From Knoxdaviesia capensis (taxonomy: Eukaryota; Ascomycota; Sordariomycetes; Microascales; Gondwanamycetaceae): 64,000 bases of DNA. The translations under genes were made by a program, and so were the position numbers. The notes below the pieces were generated by a model. That model ran no database searches. It saw nothing but the letters and a program-made list of their open reading frames with translations, and was not told where the DNA came from. The stretch is taken from NCBI GenBank assembly GCA_001510575.1, contig LNGK01000008.1, forward strand, positions 1,500,340-1,564,339, read 5' to 3'. Below, in pieces: positions 22,528 through 33,859 of the stretch. Position 1 is the stretch's first letter. Each line of letters begins with the position of its first letter.

Positions 22528-23520
22528 ACTTCTTCCTCTTCCTACCTCTCTATTCTATACTTTATTTTCCTACTTTTTATATTATTTAATACCTTATTTA
22601 AATAGCTACCTAACGAACTATTATATAAGAGGCTATCTAGTATAAGTTAGATAATTTCGACGATTTTCTTCGTTCCGTTACGAAGCGCTTCGATATCCTA
22701 TACCCTACTTTTATACGCTATTATAATAAGTATATTAATAATAAACTAGAGTAGAAGTAAGTAGCTTTAAATATAAAGCTTACTATTATTAAGGAAGCTA
22801 CTATTTATAGATATATTAACTAACTAAAGTAAGTTAATCTAGTTATCTATTAAAGCTTATACTTATTACTTATTTCTATCTATATAAGGTTTAGTTTATT
22901 AGAGAGAACTAAATAGCTTACTTTATTAAGAGATATAGATATCTAGTTATATAGTAAGCTCTCTTAGATACTAATTAGTAAGTTAGTAAAGACCTTCCTC
23001 GCGTTAAAGAGTACTTCTATTACTTATAAAATACTATCTAGATTTATAGATTTACGTTATTAGATATAGAATATAGATAAGACTAGTATTTAGATTAGAG
23101 TTAGTAAAGCTAGCTTATTTCTTACTAAGAGAAAGCGAGCTTAATATCTAGTTATATTAGCTAATAGAGAGCTAGCTATTCTTATTAAAGTAATATCTTA
23201 ATAAAACGAGGCGTTCCGAATAAATACGTTACTTAGCTCGTTCTAAAGCTAATACTTAGCTATAGTTAGGTAATACGCTTACTATCGAAGACGTATAGGA
23301 GCTTATTATATAGCGGAAAGAGGATAAGGAGGTATAAGTAGTATAAGTAGTTAAGGTAATAGAAAAACGGCTATATAGACGTTTTAAGCGTATTATTACC
23401 GAAACGGCACTTATAACGTAGAAATAATATACTATAAGTAAACTCGATCTATTACTTATCTATAAGATAGGAAAGAAACTAAAATAGTTAAAGAGATAGG
23501 TAGTTATAGTTAAAATAAAA
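22528..23520 (+). pseudogene. Degenerate transposase remnant inside the element
   Basis: The plus frame from 23269 to 23421 still reads like protein (GNTLTIEDV, then RKEDKEV, then VIEKRLYRRFKRII). Its internal stops are TAG/TAA where CAG/CAA (Gln) would fit, the signature of C-to-T change by RIP. Upstream, about 22980-23210 also holds broken frames rich in Lys and Arg. The basic C-terminal character resembles the tail of pogo/Fot1-type transposases, but no DDE core can be recognised, so the assignment is tentative. The gene is inactive. Confidence 0.5.
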
Positions 23521-23609
23521 TCTATAGTTAAAAATAAGGAGAGTAGTTCATTTTAGTAATTGGTTCATCTTAGTGTAGAGCACCCACTTTAGTGGGTGCG
23601 TGGCACGGG
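23521..23609 (-). repeat. Right terminal inverted repeat (89 bp)
   Basis: Inverted copy of 22439-22527, ending GGCACGGG next to a TA flank. The observed differences from the left copy are consistent with independent RIP or transition decay. Confidence 0.9.
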
Positions 23610-24609
23610 TAGTGAATAATGATGATGTTCTTCTCTAGAAAAATTATATGATATTAACGTCTCTTACTACTCCCCCCTAGCTATCTCTATGGCTTGGCCT
23701 GAGCTAACGTTAATGATTCCCCTTGTTCCTGTTGGAATAACTTGTAGCTATAGTGTAATAGTAAAGGTCGAGAGAAGAAGGATTAGGATAATAATATATA
23801 GTGATAGAGATTGCTTTTTATGATTGGGGTAAGTGATTATCTTAAGCGTAGGGGTAAGTAAGTATCCTTAAGCCTCCTTGGTTCTAAGGTCAGTTCTTTC
23901 TAAAGACGCCTTTCCACGACCTCACTCTGACCTAGCTACATGTGAGCTTCGCTGATTTGCTTGTCCCGGCTCAAACCCTAGAACCTAGAGTCCTTCGGGT
24001 TAAACCCTCGGAATCTTTGTCCTGTCACAAGCACGGCGATAGCAAGATAAAATAATATCGTAATAAAGCTAGCCTCTAGAAAGTAGATATATATACTAAG
24101 CCGATAACGAAGTTCCGTAAAGCTTCTATCTCCTTATTATAACTTTCTATGCTGGTATTTAATGACCGGTAAGGATTTCTATATTGGATCCTTATCACAT
24201 GCTTTTGGCGTTGTTTCCATGTTCTCTGGTGGGTATATGATCAGAATAGAGGCAATAGCATTTGTAAAGCTTCTGATTAGGTTGAAATTCATTTGTATCT
24301 ATATTTAGCGTAGGAAAGGATAGAGTTTATTCTTATTTTTATTCGGGAAGTAAAAGCTCCTGCATATGCCCTACGGTTAGTTATATTTTAAGTAAAAGAA
24401 GTTGTTTTCCTATTTATTGGATGGTTTTCTTCCTTTTTCTTTTTTTTTAAAAAAAAAAAGCTACTCGTTCTTGGTTACAAAGCGGGGCGTGGAGTCTTTA
24501 AATCCTATAGCGTATCTCTCTACTTCTGATCTTCTAGCAGTCACCTTACTACCTTCTTTATATTGATCTTGAGGTCCGTACCCCACGCATCCACTCCAAC
24601 CCTGACTTG
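23610..24609. other. AT-rich, RIP-like spacer before ATG5
   Basis: AT-rich DNA with many TA steps continues to about 24480, including a patch at 24040-24140 that resembles the RIP-altered element interior. A poly-T/poly-A run lies at 24441-24460. The last 120 bases return to mixed composition and must contain the ATG5 start region. No gene is seen. Confidence 0.55.
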
Positions 24610-25515
24610 ATGGCAGACTCCGCCCGCCGCCGCCACCTCTCCCCTCACATGGCGACGCCAGACCCGACCACGTCATCCCCGCCGGCATCCTCCCCCCTCC
24701 CCGAAACGCTCTGGCGCCTGCGCGTGCCGCTCATAATCACCTACCTCTCGTCCGGCGATGCCGACGACGACGGCCCGCCCCTCCCCCGCACGCCGTTCGT
24801 CGTCGCCGTCCCGCGCTTCAGCTACCTGGCGCTGCTGCTCCCGCGGCTGGCATCGTACTTCCGCCGCCCGTGCTCCAGCTTCCACCACGAAGACGTGCTG
24901 CTGCGCAACCTGGCGGTCGGGCTGCTGGCCGACCTGTACCAGCCGCAGCTGCCGTGGCGGCTCGCGGTCGGCGCGGGGGTGTCGTGGGACATCGCCGACA
25001 CGTTCCTCAACTGCGTCAAGGAGGCCGACTTCGTCCGCAACGGCAACGCGAACCAGATCATGAAGATGTCCAAGGCGCACACCACCGCGCTGTGGAACGC
25101 CGTGCAGGACACCGACTACGCCGCCTTCGCGAAGATCAACGCGATTCTGATGAACGCGCCGTCCGCCCTCAAGCACGTGCCGCTGCGCATCTACGTGCCG
25201 TACACCCCGCCGCCAGCAGCCGCGGGCGCGGGTGCGGCCGCCGACCCCACCCCTGCCGGCTCGTTCAAAGTCCTCCAGACCCTCGTCGCCCCGACCGTCG
25301 CCGGCCCGTCGTCCGCCGGCCGCGCGATCCCCCACACCCTCGGCGCCGCGCTGCACTCGCTCCTGCCCGCGCTGTTCCCGAGCTCGCGGGACCCGGTGTT
25401 TGCGAACGCCGTGATGCACGGCGCGCCCGTGCCGTTTTCTGCGCCGTTGGGCGAGCTTATGGCTGAGGCGGCATATCCCGATGGCTGGCTGTGTCTCGTT
25501 GTTGTGCTACTATGA
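24610..25515 (+). CDS. ATG5: Autophagy protein 5
   Basis: Atg5 is conjugated to Atg12 and, with Atg16, forms the E3-like complex that lipidates Atg8 on the growing autophagosome membrane. This intronless 301-residue frame covers the whole protein. Marks are LWRLRVPLIITY near the N-terminus, PFVVAVPRFSYLALLLPRL, SSFHHEDVLLRNLAVGLLAD, WRLAVGAGVSWDIADTFLNC, and VKEADFVRNGNANQIMKMSK. Lys137 in VKEAD aligns with the Atg12-acceptor Lys of yeast and human Atg5. The C-terminal ubiquitin-like fold is seen in ALHSLLPALFPSS and the ending GELMAEAAYPDGW. Length is normal (fungal Atg5 about 280-320). The ATG at 24610 is the first in frame; a second, at 24649, would give 288 residues. GC content is very high, in sharp contrast with the AT-rich DNA 130 bases upstream. 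It is convergent with the downstream transcription factor gene. Confidence 0.95.
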   Translation: MADSARRRHLSPHMATPDPTTSSPPASSPLPETLWRLRVPLIITYLSSGDADDDGPPLPRTPFVVAVPRFSYLALLLPRLASYFRRPCSSFHHEDVLLRNLAVGLLADLYQPQLPWRLAVGAGVSWDIADTFLNCVKEADFVRNGNANQIMKMSKAHTTALWNAVQDTDYAAFAKINAILMNAPSALKHVPLRIYVPYTPPPAAAGAGAAADPTPAGSFKVLQTLVAPTVAGPSSAGRAIPHTLGAALHSLLPALFPSSRDPVFANAVMHGAPVPFSAPLGELMAEAAYPDGWLCLVVVLL

Positions 25516-26658
25516 GCACGGGTGTGGCCAGCCTGGTGGAAGCGGGAGATGGGACGACGTGCAATGTTCCGCTTGAATAGACGGGTGTTTACCCACGAAT
25601 TATCATGTATCAATGGCCTCACTATATCACATACCCTTAATGACAATCAAAGTCCATCACAATCTCAAAATGTCAAAAGAATTTATTCGTCTCAAATATC
25701 AGCATTCTGAATGGGCAATTGAAATCCAGGGCTATCCATAACCAGTACCGTAAAAAAGTAAAAAAGAAAATAAAAAACACACATCACTATGCTAGCTATC
25801 CAAGTTGTATGTCGCCAACAACAGACAGAAGACCACCGAAAAGAAGTAGCAAGAGTATACGCGCAACATTTCCATGTATCTCCAGATCTTAAACAAGATA
25901 CGAAGCTTCGTCTATCACAATTAATATCAGGACATGTGTGGTTTTGAGACGCATAGATTCGCCGAAGGAAAAATGCCATCTCAGAGAGGGGGCAGGCAAA
26001 CCCCCAGGAAAAATACAACGAGAAGACGACGAAAGGGAAAAAACCATAGCGCCCAAGCTTGTGATCCTCTCGCGAGTATTTCCAAGTCTTTGTAGGAAAG
26101 GAAAAAAAAGCAAGAAACATGAAGCAGAGAAACAAGAAAGAAAAACACACGCCATGATCCTGAGAACCACGATATATCACACCATGAAGAAGAAAACGAA
26201 ACAAGAAACACGGGGCCAAGCCAAAAAGGAAGAAGTCTAACCCAGGAGTGAAAAAAAAGAAAGCAAGAAACACACAAAAAGAAAAACATGGGTGAATATC
26301 TCCTGAGCCGAACCGTCCATTAATCAAGAAAACTCCAAGAATAAAAAGGGGAAAAGGAAAAGATGGGCTGACCCAACGATGAAGAAATAAAGATGCTAGA
26401 AAGGAACTCCCCATTCCTCTCTTCCCTAAACAAAAACTGGAACGACATGATGAACCGGACACTCATTAAAAAAGAGAAAATTGCTGACGTAGGACGTCCA
26501 AAGGGTATAAAACACACAAAACAAAAAAAAGACAAGACTATCAGTTGCCCCTTCACTGAAGGTCGATAGTCATTCTTCCGCCGGAACAACAGAAGAAAAC
26601 GAAGCCGCCAAAAAGGAAGAAGGAAAATTGGAGAAGAAAATGGGGAGAAAGAACCCGC
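25516..26658. other. Convergent 3' region of ATG5 and the Zn2Cys6 gene
   Basis: From about 25740 the plus strand is A/G-rich, so the minus strand is T/C-rich, as expected for a long 3' UTR of the minus-strand transcription factor gene. Both genes end here; overlapping 3' transcripts are likely. A 256-codon minus-strand frame is only a by-product of the T-rich composition. Confidence 0.5.
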
Positions 26659-29600
26659 TCACGAAATATGCATGGCGTTGGCGTCCGGATTCGAAGTGCC
26701 CGACATCGGGAAGAGCTTCCGGTAGATATCCTCGAGGAGTCTCATATCGATGGACAGCGCACTCGTCGCCCCGGCACTCTTACGCAGAAACGAAATGGTC
26801 TTGGTCATTAGCTGCTTCAGAAGCGCTTCGTTGACCTCCTGGTGGAGGAACGGGTCGTTGTAGCACGCAGAGAGCACTAAGATGTTGCCCCATTGCCTAT
26901 GCATCAATAACAGAAGAGTTAGTTACTATCCAGGTTGTGTAGAAAAGCAAGATAACATATGTCAGTTGAACTTACGCATGAGCGGTTCCGAAAATATTGG
27001 TGATGATCGGCCGCTTTTCTCCCAGGCCGTGGAAGGCCCGGGTACTCTCAATGAGAGCGCGAATCGCGATGCGTGCGTACTCGACGATCTGGGGGTCGAT
27101 CTCGTCGTACGATCTGGCCGTGGGCGAAATGATAGGCGCGCCAATATCCGGTCGGAACTCGTTGAACAGCTGTGGAATGGTATCGTAGCCCGGTCTCTGC
27201 CGCTGCTGTAGCTGATTCAAATGGTACGTAAAGTCCAGGATCTGCTTGATAAAGGGACGGTAGGTGATAACCTGCGCACCCCAATACTTTGCCCGAAGAC
27301 GAGCATGGAGAATGTTGTCCGCCGGGGCATCAGACTCTTTGAATCGGAAGCTGGGTCCCGTCCAGCCCATATCAGCCACACGGGCCTGGGCCGTCTTCAC
27401 GTCCTTAAAGTCGGTTTCGGGAGCCAGGGCCGGCCGGGCCGTGGGACTGTAAAACATGCGATGAATCAGGTTGAGATGTCTCCGCAGGTATAGCTGTCCA
27501 ATGTAGCTTTCCATGATCTGGTCTTGGATAGCACCGGGCTGCTCCTGCTGGTATAGAATGATGTTGGGATACGGCAGGCTCTCTTCATGAGATAGGATGC
27601 CGGATTGCTGGCGTGGAATCTCCGCAACAATATCACTATTTGCAGGTGTGAAGACACGAAGGTTAGTCTATGAATTGAATTGGCCTGGAAGCACCCCTAG
27701 GAGTGGTTGGGAACACAGACATGTGCGACCGAAATTGATAACACATTGTTTGGTATACACACCTTTCGAGTTGAAGACAAGTCCAGAACGCAAACAGCAG
27801 GTAGTTATCCCGCGGGCGAGTGATAACCTCATTGTCTTCCTTGATCTTTCGCAGACGGGACATGCTTCTAGAAATCGGGAGAGACGATGCATCTAGTCAG
27901 TTTCAATTCTCCATGAGGATGATACTCAGATATGCACCACGGGGTTCGCTACATGTCGACTTACGGTCTCATGATATTTTGGAGGATGATGCATCCATTG
28001 GCGATGTAAGCATGGCTTTCGATAACGCGGCCCAGTTGGCCCTGGAACAGACCAGCAAGGATATTCGCATGCACATGCTTCAACGACGAGCCGCCCATCT
28101 GGTTGCCGATAATATCAACAGCCAGCGCGTAGTACTCCAGTCCGGGAATCACCTCGTAGTTATACCGCGCATGTGGGTTGCCGCCGTTGCGAGGGGTCCC
28201 TGTAATGGAAGAACGGCGGCCAGACTGGCCACGGGAGCGGGATCCTTCCTGAGAAGATGACAGCTCGGCGTATGTTGTCTGCGGGGAAATCACCGATTCA
28301 GATGGCGATCCCGCAGTAGGCGAGGATGGGCGGGTAAGCCGAGATGGCCGCGAAGAGTCACGCGTGCTTTTACCGTCGGGCAGGACGTCTGGGATGTAGT
28401 CCCGCTGAAGGAAGATCTTTCCCAGCGCCAGAACCAACAAGACAACAGCGTTCGTGATGGTGCGGGCCGGTCGGTTGGCCTTATATGGGGGAATCATCTG
28501 CGGCTCGGATGCCTCGAGATCCGGCGACCATTTGCGTTTTGAGCCTGTCGTCTCGTTCTGGGACGTTGACACAAAGCCTGCCGTCGAGGCCAGCACCGTC
28601 GGCTTCGTTGTTCCCTTGTGGATGCTGTCCAGGAAATGCTGAGCCATGGTGCGGAGATCACCAGGTCGGATGATAGGGTGCATGTTGAGTAAGTTGTCCT
28701 CGAAGCTCTGGACATACGTCCATACCTTGTCGGGAGAAAAGTCCGGCATGCCGTTGGAAGACAAGGCAGCATTGGGGATTTTGGGGCTTGTGCCATGACT
28801 GCTTGAGGCAACCGAAGACGGAGTCATGGGACTAAATGCGCCGGCGTGGCCCCAGCGGTCGGTGGACGGAGGCGACGTGGCCTCCGAGTAGGCGCTATCG
28901 TCAAGGATATCGGTGTAGTCGCACTGGAAGTCGCGCTCGGAAATTCCGGGGTCTCTGCCCTCACCTCGACCATAAACGCGGAGAAGGCCACGAGCCTCCT
29001 CTTGTCGGATTGGATACTCTCGCGTGAAGGAGATTCGCTCGCGTCGCAGGCCATCGCCAACCAAGTCTCTAATGCAGGGCCAATCAAGCAAGTGGCCGGC
29101 ACCTGTAGTGTGGTCCATCGGAATAGTGGTCTCTCCCGGTGTAACAAGAGGGCCTGGATTCGCCTCGACATCTTCGTCCTGGTCTTCAGGCTCGTGTTCC
29201 TGGTCCCGGTCCCGGCCGTAGTTGTAGCTTCGACTATCAGAAATGGAATCTTCTTGTTTTATACCGAGGTTGGTCTGGATATTGTGAACGGCCTTTTGAA
29301 GAGCCCTGATATCGTCGGCCAGGTGAGTCGTCGATCCGCGGATGTCGCCTCGAAGGTCGTTGAGTAATTCCAGAATTTCGACTTGAACTTTGTCCGTTCT
29401 AGAGAGAGCAAAGAGAAACAAAAGGGCAGCAAACCCAGTAGGAGCCATCGTTAGCAATCTGAAATTAAAGCCGCTTCGGATTGGGTACGGATAGGAAATG
29501 TCTCATACGCTTTTGGCATTGGATCTCGGTATTTGCATTCCAGATTCTTTTCCTTGCAGTTCTTGCAAGGCTTTGTTTCGTCGCATTTCGCCTTCAGTGA

Positions 29601-31092
29601 CCTACAGCTATCGCAAGCCTACAGAAAGCACAAAAGTCACCCAGTTAAGTCAGTTACACGCCAAAAACTCACGAATATGGAGGATTCTCCAGGCATATCA
29701 GCGGAAAAGAAAAAAAAAAAAAAAGACACAAAGAAAACTAACCTGAGACGCTCTGGTAGCTTTACGCTTAGCCGAGGAAGCGACTTGGACATAGTAAGGC
29801 TCTCCGGAGTACATCGAAGCGTCGAAGTGCTGCTGGGTTACAACCGGGGTCGGGGGGCCATAGTTTGGAGGTCGGTAGGCACCGGGCGTCTGAGAAATGG
29901 GGCTTGGACCGGGCTCGTACCCCATAGGACGACGAGGGTCCTCTGGGTACATGCCGGCCGGAGGTGGAGGGGGGGGCTGTTGCTGCTGTTGTGGTGGAGG
30001 TGGTTGTTGTTGTGCGCCGGGAGGCGGCGCATGCTGATGCGGGTGTGGTGGTGGTTGTGATTGCTGCATTTGCTGCGGAACCGGCTGCTGAGGGTGGTGC
30101 ATCGGCGGTGGTTGTTGGGGATACGCAGGACCGTTGTGGCCTTGCATCTGTGGAGGGGCTTGCGGCAAGCCATCTGGATGAGGACCAGCTGACAACGGCT
30201 GACGATTCTCTTCGTGAGGGTCGCGTTTTATGGCAACATCGCGGGGAGAGCCACCATAGGGAAGCGGCGCTGGTGGGAAGTACTGCGAGTGAGAAGGCGA
30301 GGAAGGAACTTGTCTGTAGTGGTCCTGCATTGGAGCGTAAGGCTCGGGGTCATTATACCGGCGATCATCCGGGTGCGGCTTCTGTGGGTGCAAAAACGAT
30401 GGCGGCGGTGGTGGTCCCTGGGGTCCTTGAGGTCCCGGCTGTGATAAGTGCGACTGCGGTTGGTGTGGTGGTGGTGGTGGTGGAGGAGTTGGCCCTGGCG
30501 GAGGAGGATGGTTGCCTGGATGCGACAGTCCGGCCGGGGCAGAACCAGGAGGCGGGTTGATGCCGGGAGCCAGTTGAGATGGTGAAGGGACCGAGTGGTG
30601 ATTGGGGTGGTGATTTGAAGGATGGTGCGGCGGTGGAGGCTGAGACTGTTGCGACGGAGGCGGCAGTGGTGGTGGTTGGTGGTGGTGGTGGTGGTGATGA
30701 TTGTGGTTGTTGTGGTTATGTTGTGACGGAGGAGCCGATGACGAGGGAGACGGTGGAGGTAACACCGGAGCAGAAGATGGAGGGTGAGGGTGAGGGTGAG
30801 GGTGAGGATGATGATGTTGCTGGTGGTGATGATGGGAAGAAGCAGAAGATATCAAAGGAGGAGAGGGAGAAGTGGTTGAGTAGGGAGGAGGATAAGAGTT
30901 GGGGAGAGGATGTTGCGGGTGGTGATTGGTATATGAAGAAGGAGGTTGAGAGGGAGATGGCAAAGCAGGAACAGGTTGAGGCAGCGAGACGCTACCATGA
31001 GAAGAACCGTTGAACCATTTGTTAATAGGACGAGGACTCATAAGACGAGGCCGCTTGTTTTCGGGAGCCTTGGTTTCGTGGCCCGAGTCCAT
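26659..31092 (-). CDS. Zn(II)2Cys6 transcription factor with Pro/His/Gln-rich N-terminus, 1298 aa
   Basis: Six exons on the minus strand, 31092-29743, 29618-29509, 29398-27965, 27867-27763, 27635-26976 and 26896-26659, join in frame to 1298 residues; all five introns have GT...AG ends. Residues 1-450 (exon 1) are low complexity: Pro, His, Gln and Ser runs, with KRPR and KRKATRAS basic patches. A canonical binuclear zinc cluster follows, with Cys452, 455, 462, 468, 471 and 478 (C-x2-C-x6-C-x5-C-x2-C-x6-C), placed exactly at the exon 1/2 junction. A likely coiled coil comes next (about 490-526), then an acidic/Ser linker and a fungal-specific regulatory domain in the C-terminal half (YEVIPGLEYYALAVDIIG, ARYWG-like LRAKYWGAQVITYRPF). 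It is a nuclear DNA-binding regulator; target genes are unknown and I give no name. The start at 31092 precedes MDSGHETKAPENKRPRL. Confidence 0.9.
30785..30815 (+). repeat. GGGTGA-type repeat inside the transcription factor coding region
   Basis: A short hexanucleotide repeat on the plus strand encodes, on the minus strand, a His-Pro dipeptide run. It lies in the low-complexity part of exon 1 and could vary in length between strains. Confidence 0.7.
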
Positions 31093-33000
31093 GGCGCAGA
31101 GGTTTATATATGTCAAGGCATGCAGGCCGGGATCTGGTACAGGGCCATATACAAGAAAGGGGAGGGGAAGGAAGGAGGGGGGATGAAGAGTGGGAGTGGG
31201 AGTGGAAGGAGGGGGGGAGTGAGATACAGAAAATAGAGAGGGAGGGAAAGGTGGAAGGATAGGTAGTAACAAGAGACAGGAGTGGGAGAAAGTGAGAGAG
31301 AGAGAGAGAGAGACCAGACGATAGGCAAAAGCAGCGAGAAGCGATGTCAAGTCAGACAGGGAATGGAGCGGCAAAGGCGCCCATGAACCAGCAGCGATTG
31401 GAGGAAGGAATTAGGAAGAAAAAAGGACTTTAAAAAATATGTGTATAATACAGGTATATCCGGCCGACTAATGATAATAGGAACAAGTACAGGCAGGACA
31501 GGCTGGTAAACAGTGCTGAGCATAGACCAGGAGGCGGGTTGAGCTATAGGAGGAGGGTGAAGGGGAGGGGTGGGAAAAGGAAGAAGAGAGAGAGAGAGAG
31601 AGGGAAGGCGAGAGCGCAGGAACCAACGCGGAGAGATTATGGGAGAGGCACTCTCAAGCAAGCAGTTTGGATACCGACCCGACGATTGACGAGGGTCTAG
31701 GGCCAGGAGGGCAAAAATAAGGTATCAGCGGAAAAAGCTGAAGAAAAGAAAAGAAGAAAAAAAGACAGATAATGGGACCAGGGAGGGTTCGAAACAGCAG
31801 CCCAGGCGAATTCAGAAAAGAATGAATAGTGAAAAGCTCAGAGGAGTCTGTATCCAATATCCGCAAGATACAGGTTCTTTTAATATTCACACCGAGCTTG
31901 TACTGTCCACTTTAGAGTGTGTCTGAGGCCGGCTTATATATCCAGGATTCGGAGAGGCCTACTTCGGAGAGAAAAGCGCGGGAAAAGAAGGCAAGACAGC
32001 CTAGACGGAATAGAGGTAAGACAATAGCCAGGAAGTGAGCTTATCACCGATGAAAATGAATCTTGGGAGTGGTGATTGTTGTTGATGACGAAGCACCAGG
32101 AGAGTTGGTGGTGACTGGTGAGGCAGCGAGAGCAGACGCGGTAAAGAAGCAATGGAGGAGAGGAGAAGAAAAGAAAAGAAGAAGAAATGAGGATGGCGAT
32201 AGAAAGAGAAAGATGGGGCAGAAATGGTTGACGCGTGTTTGCAGCTGGCAACAGTCTTGTCTGTCGAAGGACAGATGTTGGATCAGATAGCAAAAAGCGG
32301 GATTACTATGTGGTGGTTATCTTTCAGTCAACGGAAGACGAATTGGGAAGAGCGAAATGGAGGGAAGGGGCGAAGACGTGATGTCGAGGAGAGGCTGAGG
32401 AAGGTACGGTGAAGGGGAAAAAAAAGGAATGAGCCGAAAAAAAGGCACAGAAGGGGAATGCGAGGAAGGCAACGGGAAACCGGTTGGATAAGGGTGGAGT
32501 GGGCTGGAGTCCAGCCAGGAAAAGAGAGTGACAGATGCCCTGGAAAAGCAGGAAAGAGGCAAAAGCAGGGCTGGGGGGATCTCTCTTGTTTTTCTCTTAA
32601 TTGCTCTGGGATCCCGGCTGTGGATGTGAGAGGTCGAAAGTGAAGGTCGCAGCGGGCTGATGCTGGAGTTTTTTCTTTTTTTCAACCATACATACGATAC
32701 TGCAACCCACAATTACCAGACACCAGACACACAAGTACCTGAGAAGAACAGGGCCAGTGCTGTGTGGCTCCACAACGCAACGGGTACCAAAGAGAGAGGG
32801 AAGAACAAGCAAGGTGAAGGATTGGGTGAGGGCCGTGGGAAGTTTTCCTTTCTTTTCTTTTTGGTGAGCGGAACAGAGAGGAGGGGGGGTACTATTGAAG
32901 CACGGATCAACAAAAGAAAGGCTCACGGGCAGAAAATACGTAAAAAAGGTCGGCGAACTTGAGATTGGGGGACAGAGAGATCGGGAAAGGGAAACAAAAT
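31093..33000 (-). promoter_or_regulatory. Long pyrimidine-rich upstream region of the Zn2Cys6 gene
   Basis: For almost 2 kb the plus strand is dominated by A and G, so the sense strand of the transcription factor gene is C/T-rich, including an AG dinucleotide run at 31289-31312. This fits a long leader and promoter. Several short frames on the sense strand would be upstream ORFs if transcribed. The transcription start cannot be placed. Confidence 0.4.
31289..31312. repeat. AG dinucleotide microsatellite
   Basis: A perfect or near-perfect AG run of about a dozen units, in the presumed leader of the Zn2Cys6 gene. Confidence 0.8.
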
Positions 33001-33528
33001 GGCTGAGGCACAGTTTTAGGGTACACGCGGAGAATCGAGGATCAAGACGGGTTAGAAACGGGATTGCTGTCATATGCGAGACCTGAAGAGGGGGCCAAAG
33101 ATATGCCATGCTGCACATAAAAGCACACACACCCAAAAGGGAAGAAATGTGATTGCGGTTCAATGTGACAGGATGAGCATCACCTCGCAACCAAAACGTG
33201 ATGGGATCAATTTAGACGAAAATACCGTGCCTACGAGGACCCAAGAGATAGCGATAGCACATGCGCGGAAGGGTTCTCCCCAGGCATACAACAACCGGAG
33301 TGGTGGTAGTGTAGCAACGAAGTTGGCCGCGATTTCAGGCCAGCGGATGTGACAAGACGCTGTCTGGCTCGCGGTGTGTTTTTTGGCCTTGTCACCCAAC
33401 AGACATGCACATGGCTTGGCACACACACTTGGTGACAAGAGAGAGCGGAGGCTCGGAGGACGAAGAGTACACATAGGGCCAGGCTTTCTTGTCTGGCTGT
33501 CAGAATCGGGATGTTTGCTGGTGCTTGA

Positions 33529-33572
33529 TGTGTGTGTGTGTGTGTGTGTGTGTGCCGCGTGCGCGCGCGCGC
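33529..33572. repeat. TG run followed by a CG run
   Basis: About twelve TG units are followed, after a short interruption, by GCGCGCGCGC. Alternating purine-pyrimidine DNA of this kind can adopt the Z form in principle. Confidence 0.8.
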
Positions 33573-33836
33573 TGGTGCTGTTATGCGCAAGCGCAGGCGG
33601 GGTAGGGGGGCGTGTGTGCAACTGCTTTGCTCTTCTCCCAACAGGGCCACCCGTTGAAGCAGCAAATGGGAGTCGTGAGGCCCAGCATATCCGGATCCTT
33701 ACTGTTGGTTCTTTTTTCTGATGATATGTCTGTCTGCACAAGTAGCAAGCCCGCCTTTCTCAATCTCTCTTCCAACGGGAAGGTGGTTTGCTCTGTTTCA
33801 TGAAGCGGCGAACACTCGCCGACTACATAAAAAAAA

Positions 33837-33859
33837 TTAAAGATAAAGATAAAGATAAA
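33837..33859. repeat. AAAGAT short tandem repeat
   Basis: Three to four AAAGAT units in non-coding DNA. Confidence 0.7.

Larger units (their letters stand above)
22439..23609. mobile_element. RIP-decayed DNA transposon with 89-bp terminal inverted repeats
   Basis: The ends 22439-22527 and 23521-23609 are inverted copies with only a couple of mismatches, at least two of them C/T transitions. Each end starts CCCGTGCCACGC and is flanked by TA (22437-22438 and 23610-23611), the target duplication of Tc1/mariner-type elements. Near each tip is a 20-base hairpin with arms GCACCCACT and AGTGGGTGC (22449-22468 and its mirror). The 993-base interior is very rich in TA and stop codons. At 1171 bases it is shorter than usual autonomous Fot1/pogo elements (near 2 kb), so it is a deleted or non-autonomous copy. 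Ends and TA are seen directly; the superfamily is inference. Confidence 0.85.

Noticed and set aside
24673..25419. A 248-codon minus-strand frame antisense to ATG5
   Set aside because: Arg/Gly/Val-rich shadow of ATG5 with no motifs.
25692..26462. A 256-codon minus-strand frame rich in Phe, Leu and Ser that looks like a membrane protein
   Set aside because: It starts at a non-ATG codon and arises from T/C-rich DNA in the presumed 3' UTR of the Zn2Cys6 gene.
29964..30560. A 198-codon plus-strand frame rich in Val and Ala
   Set aside because: Complement of the poly-Pro/Gln/His coding region of the transcription factor.
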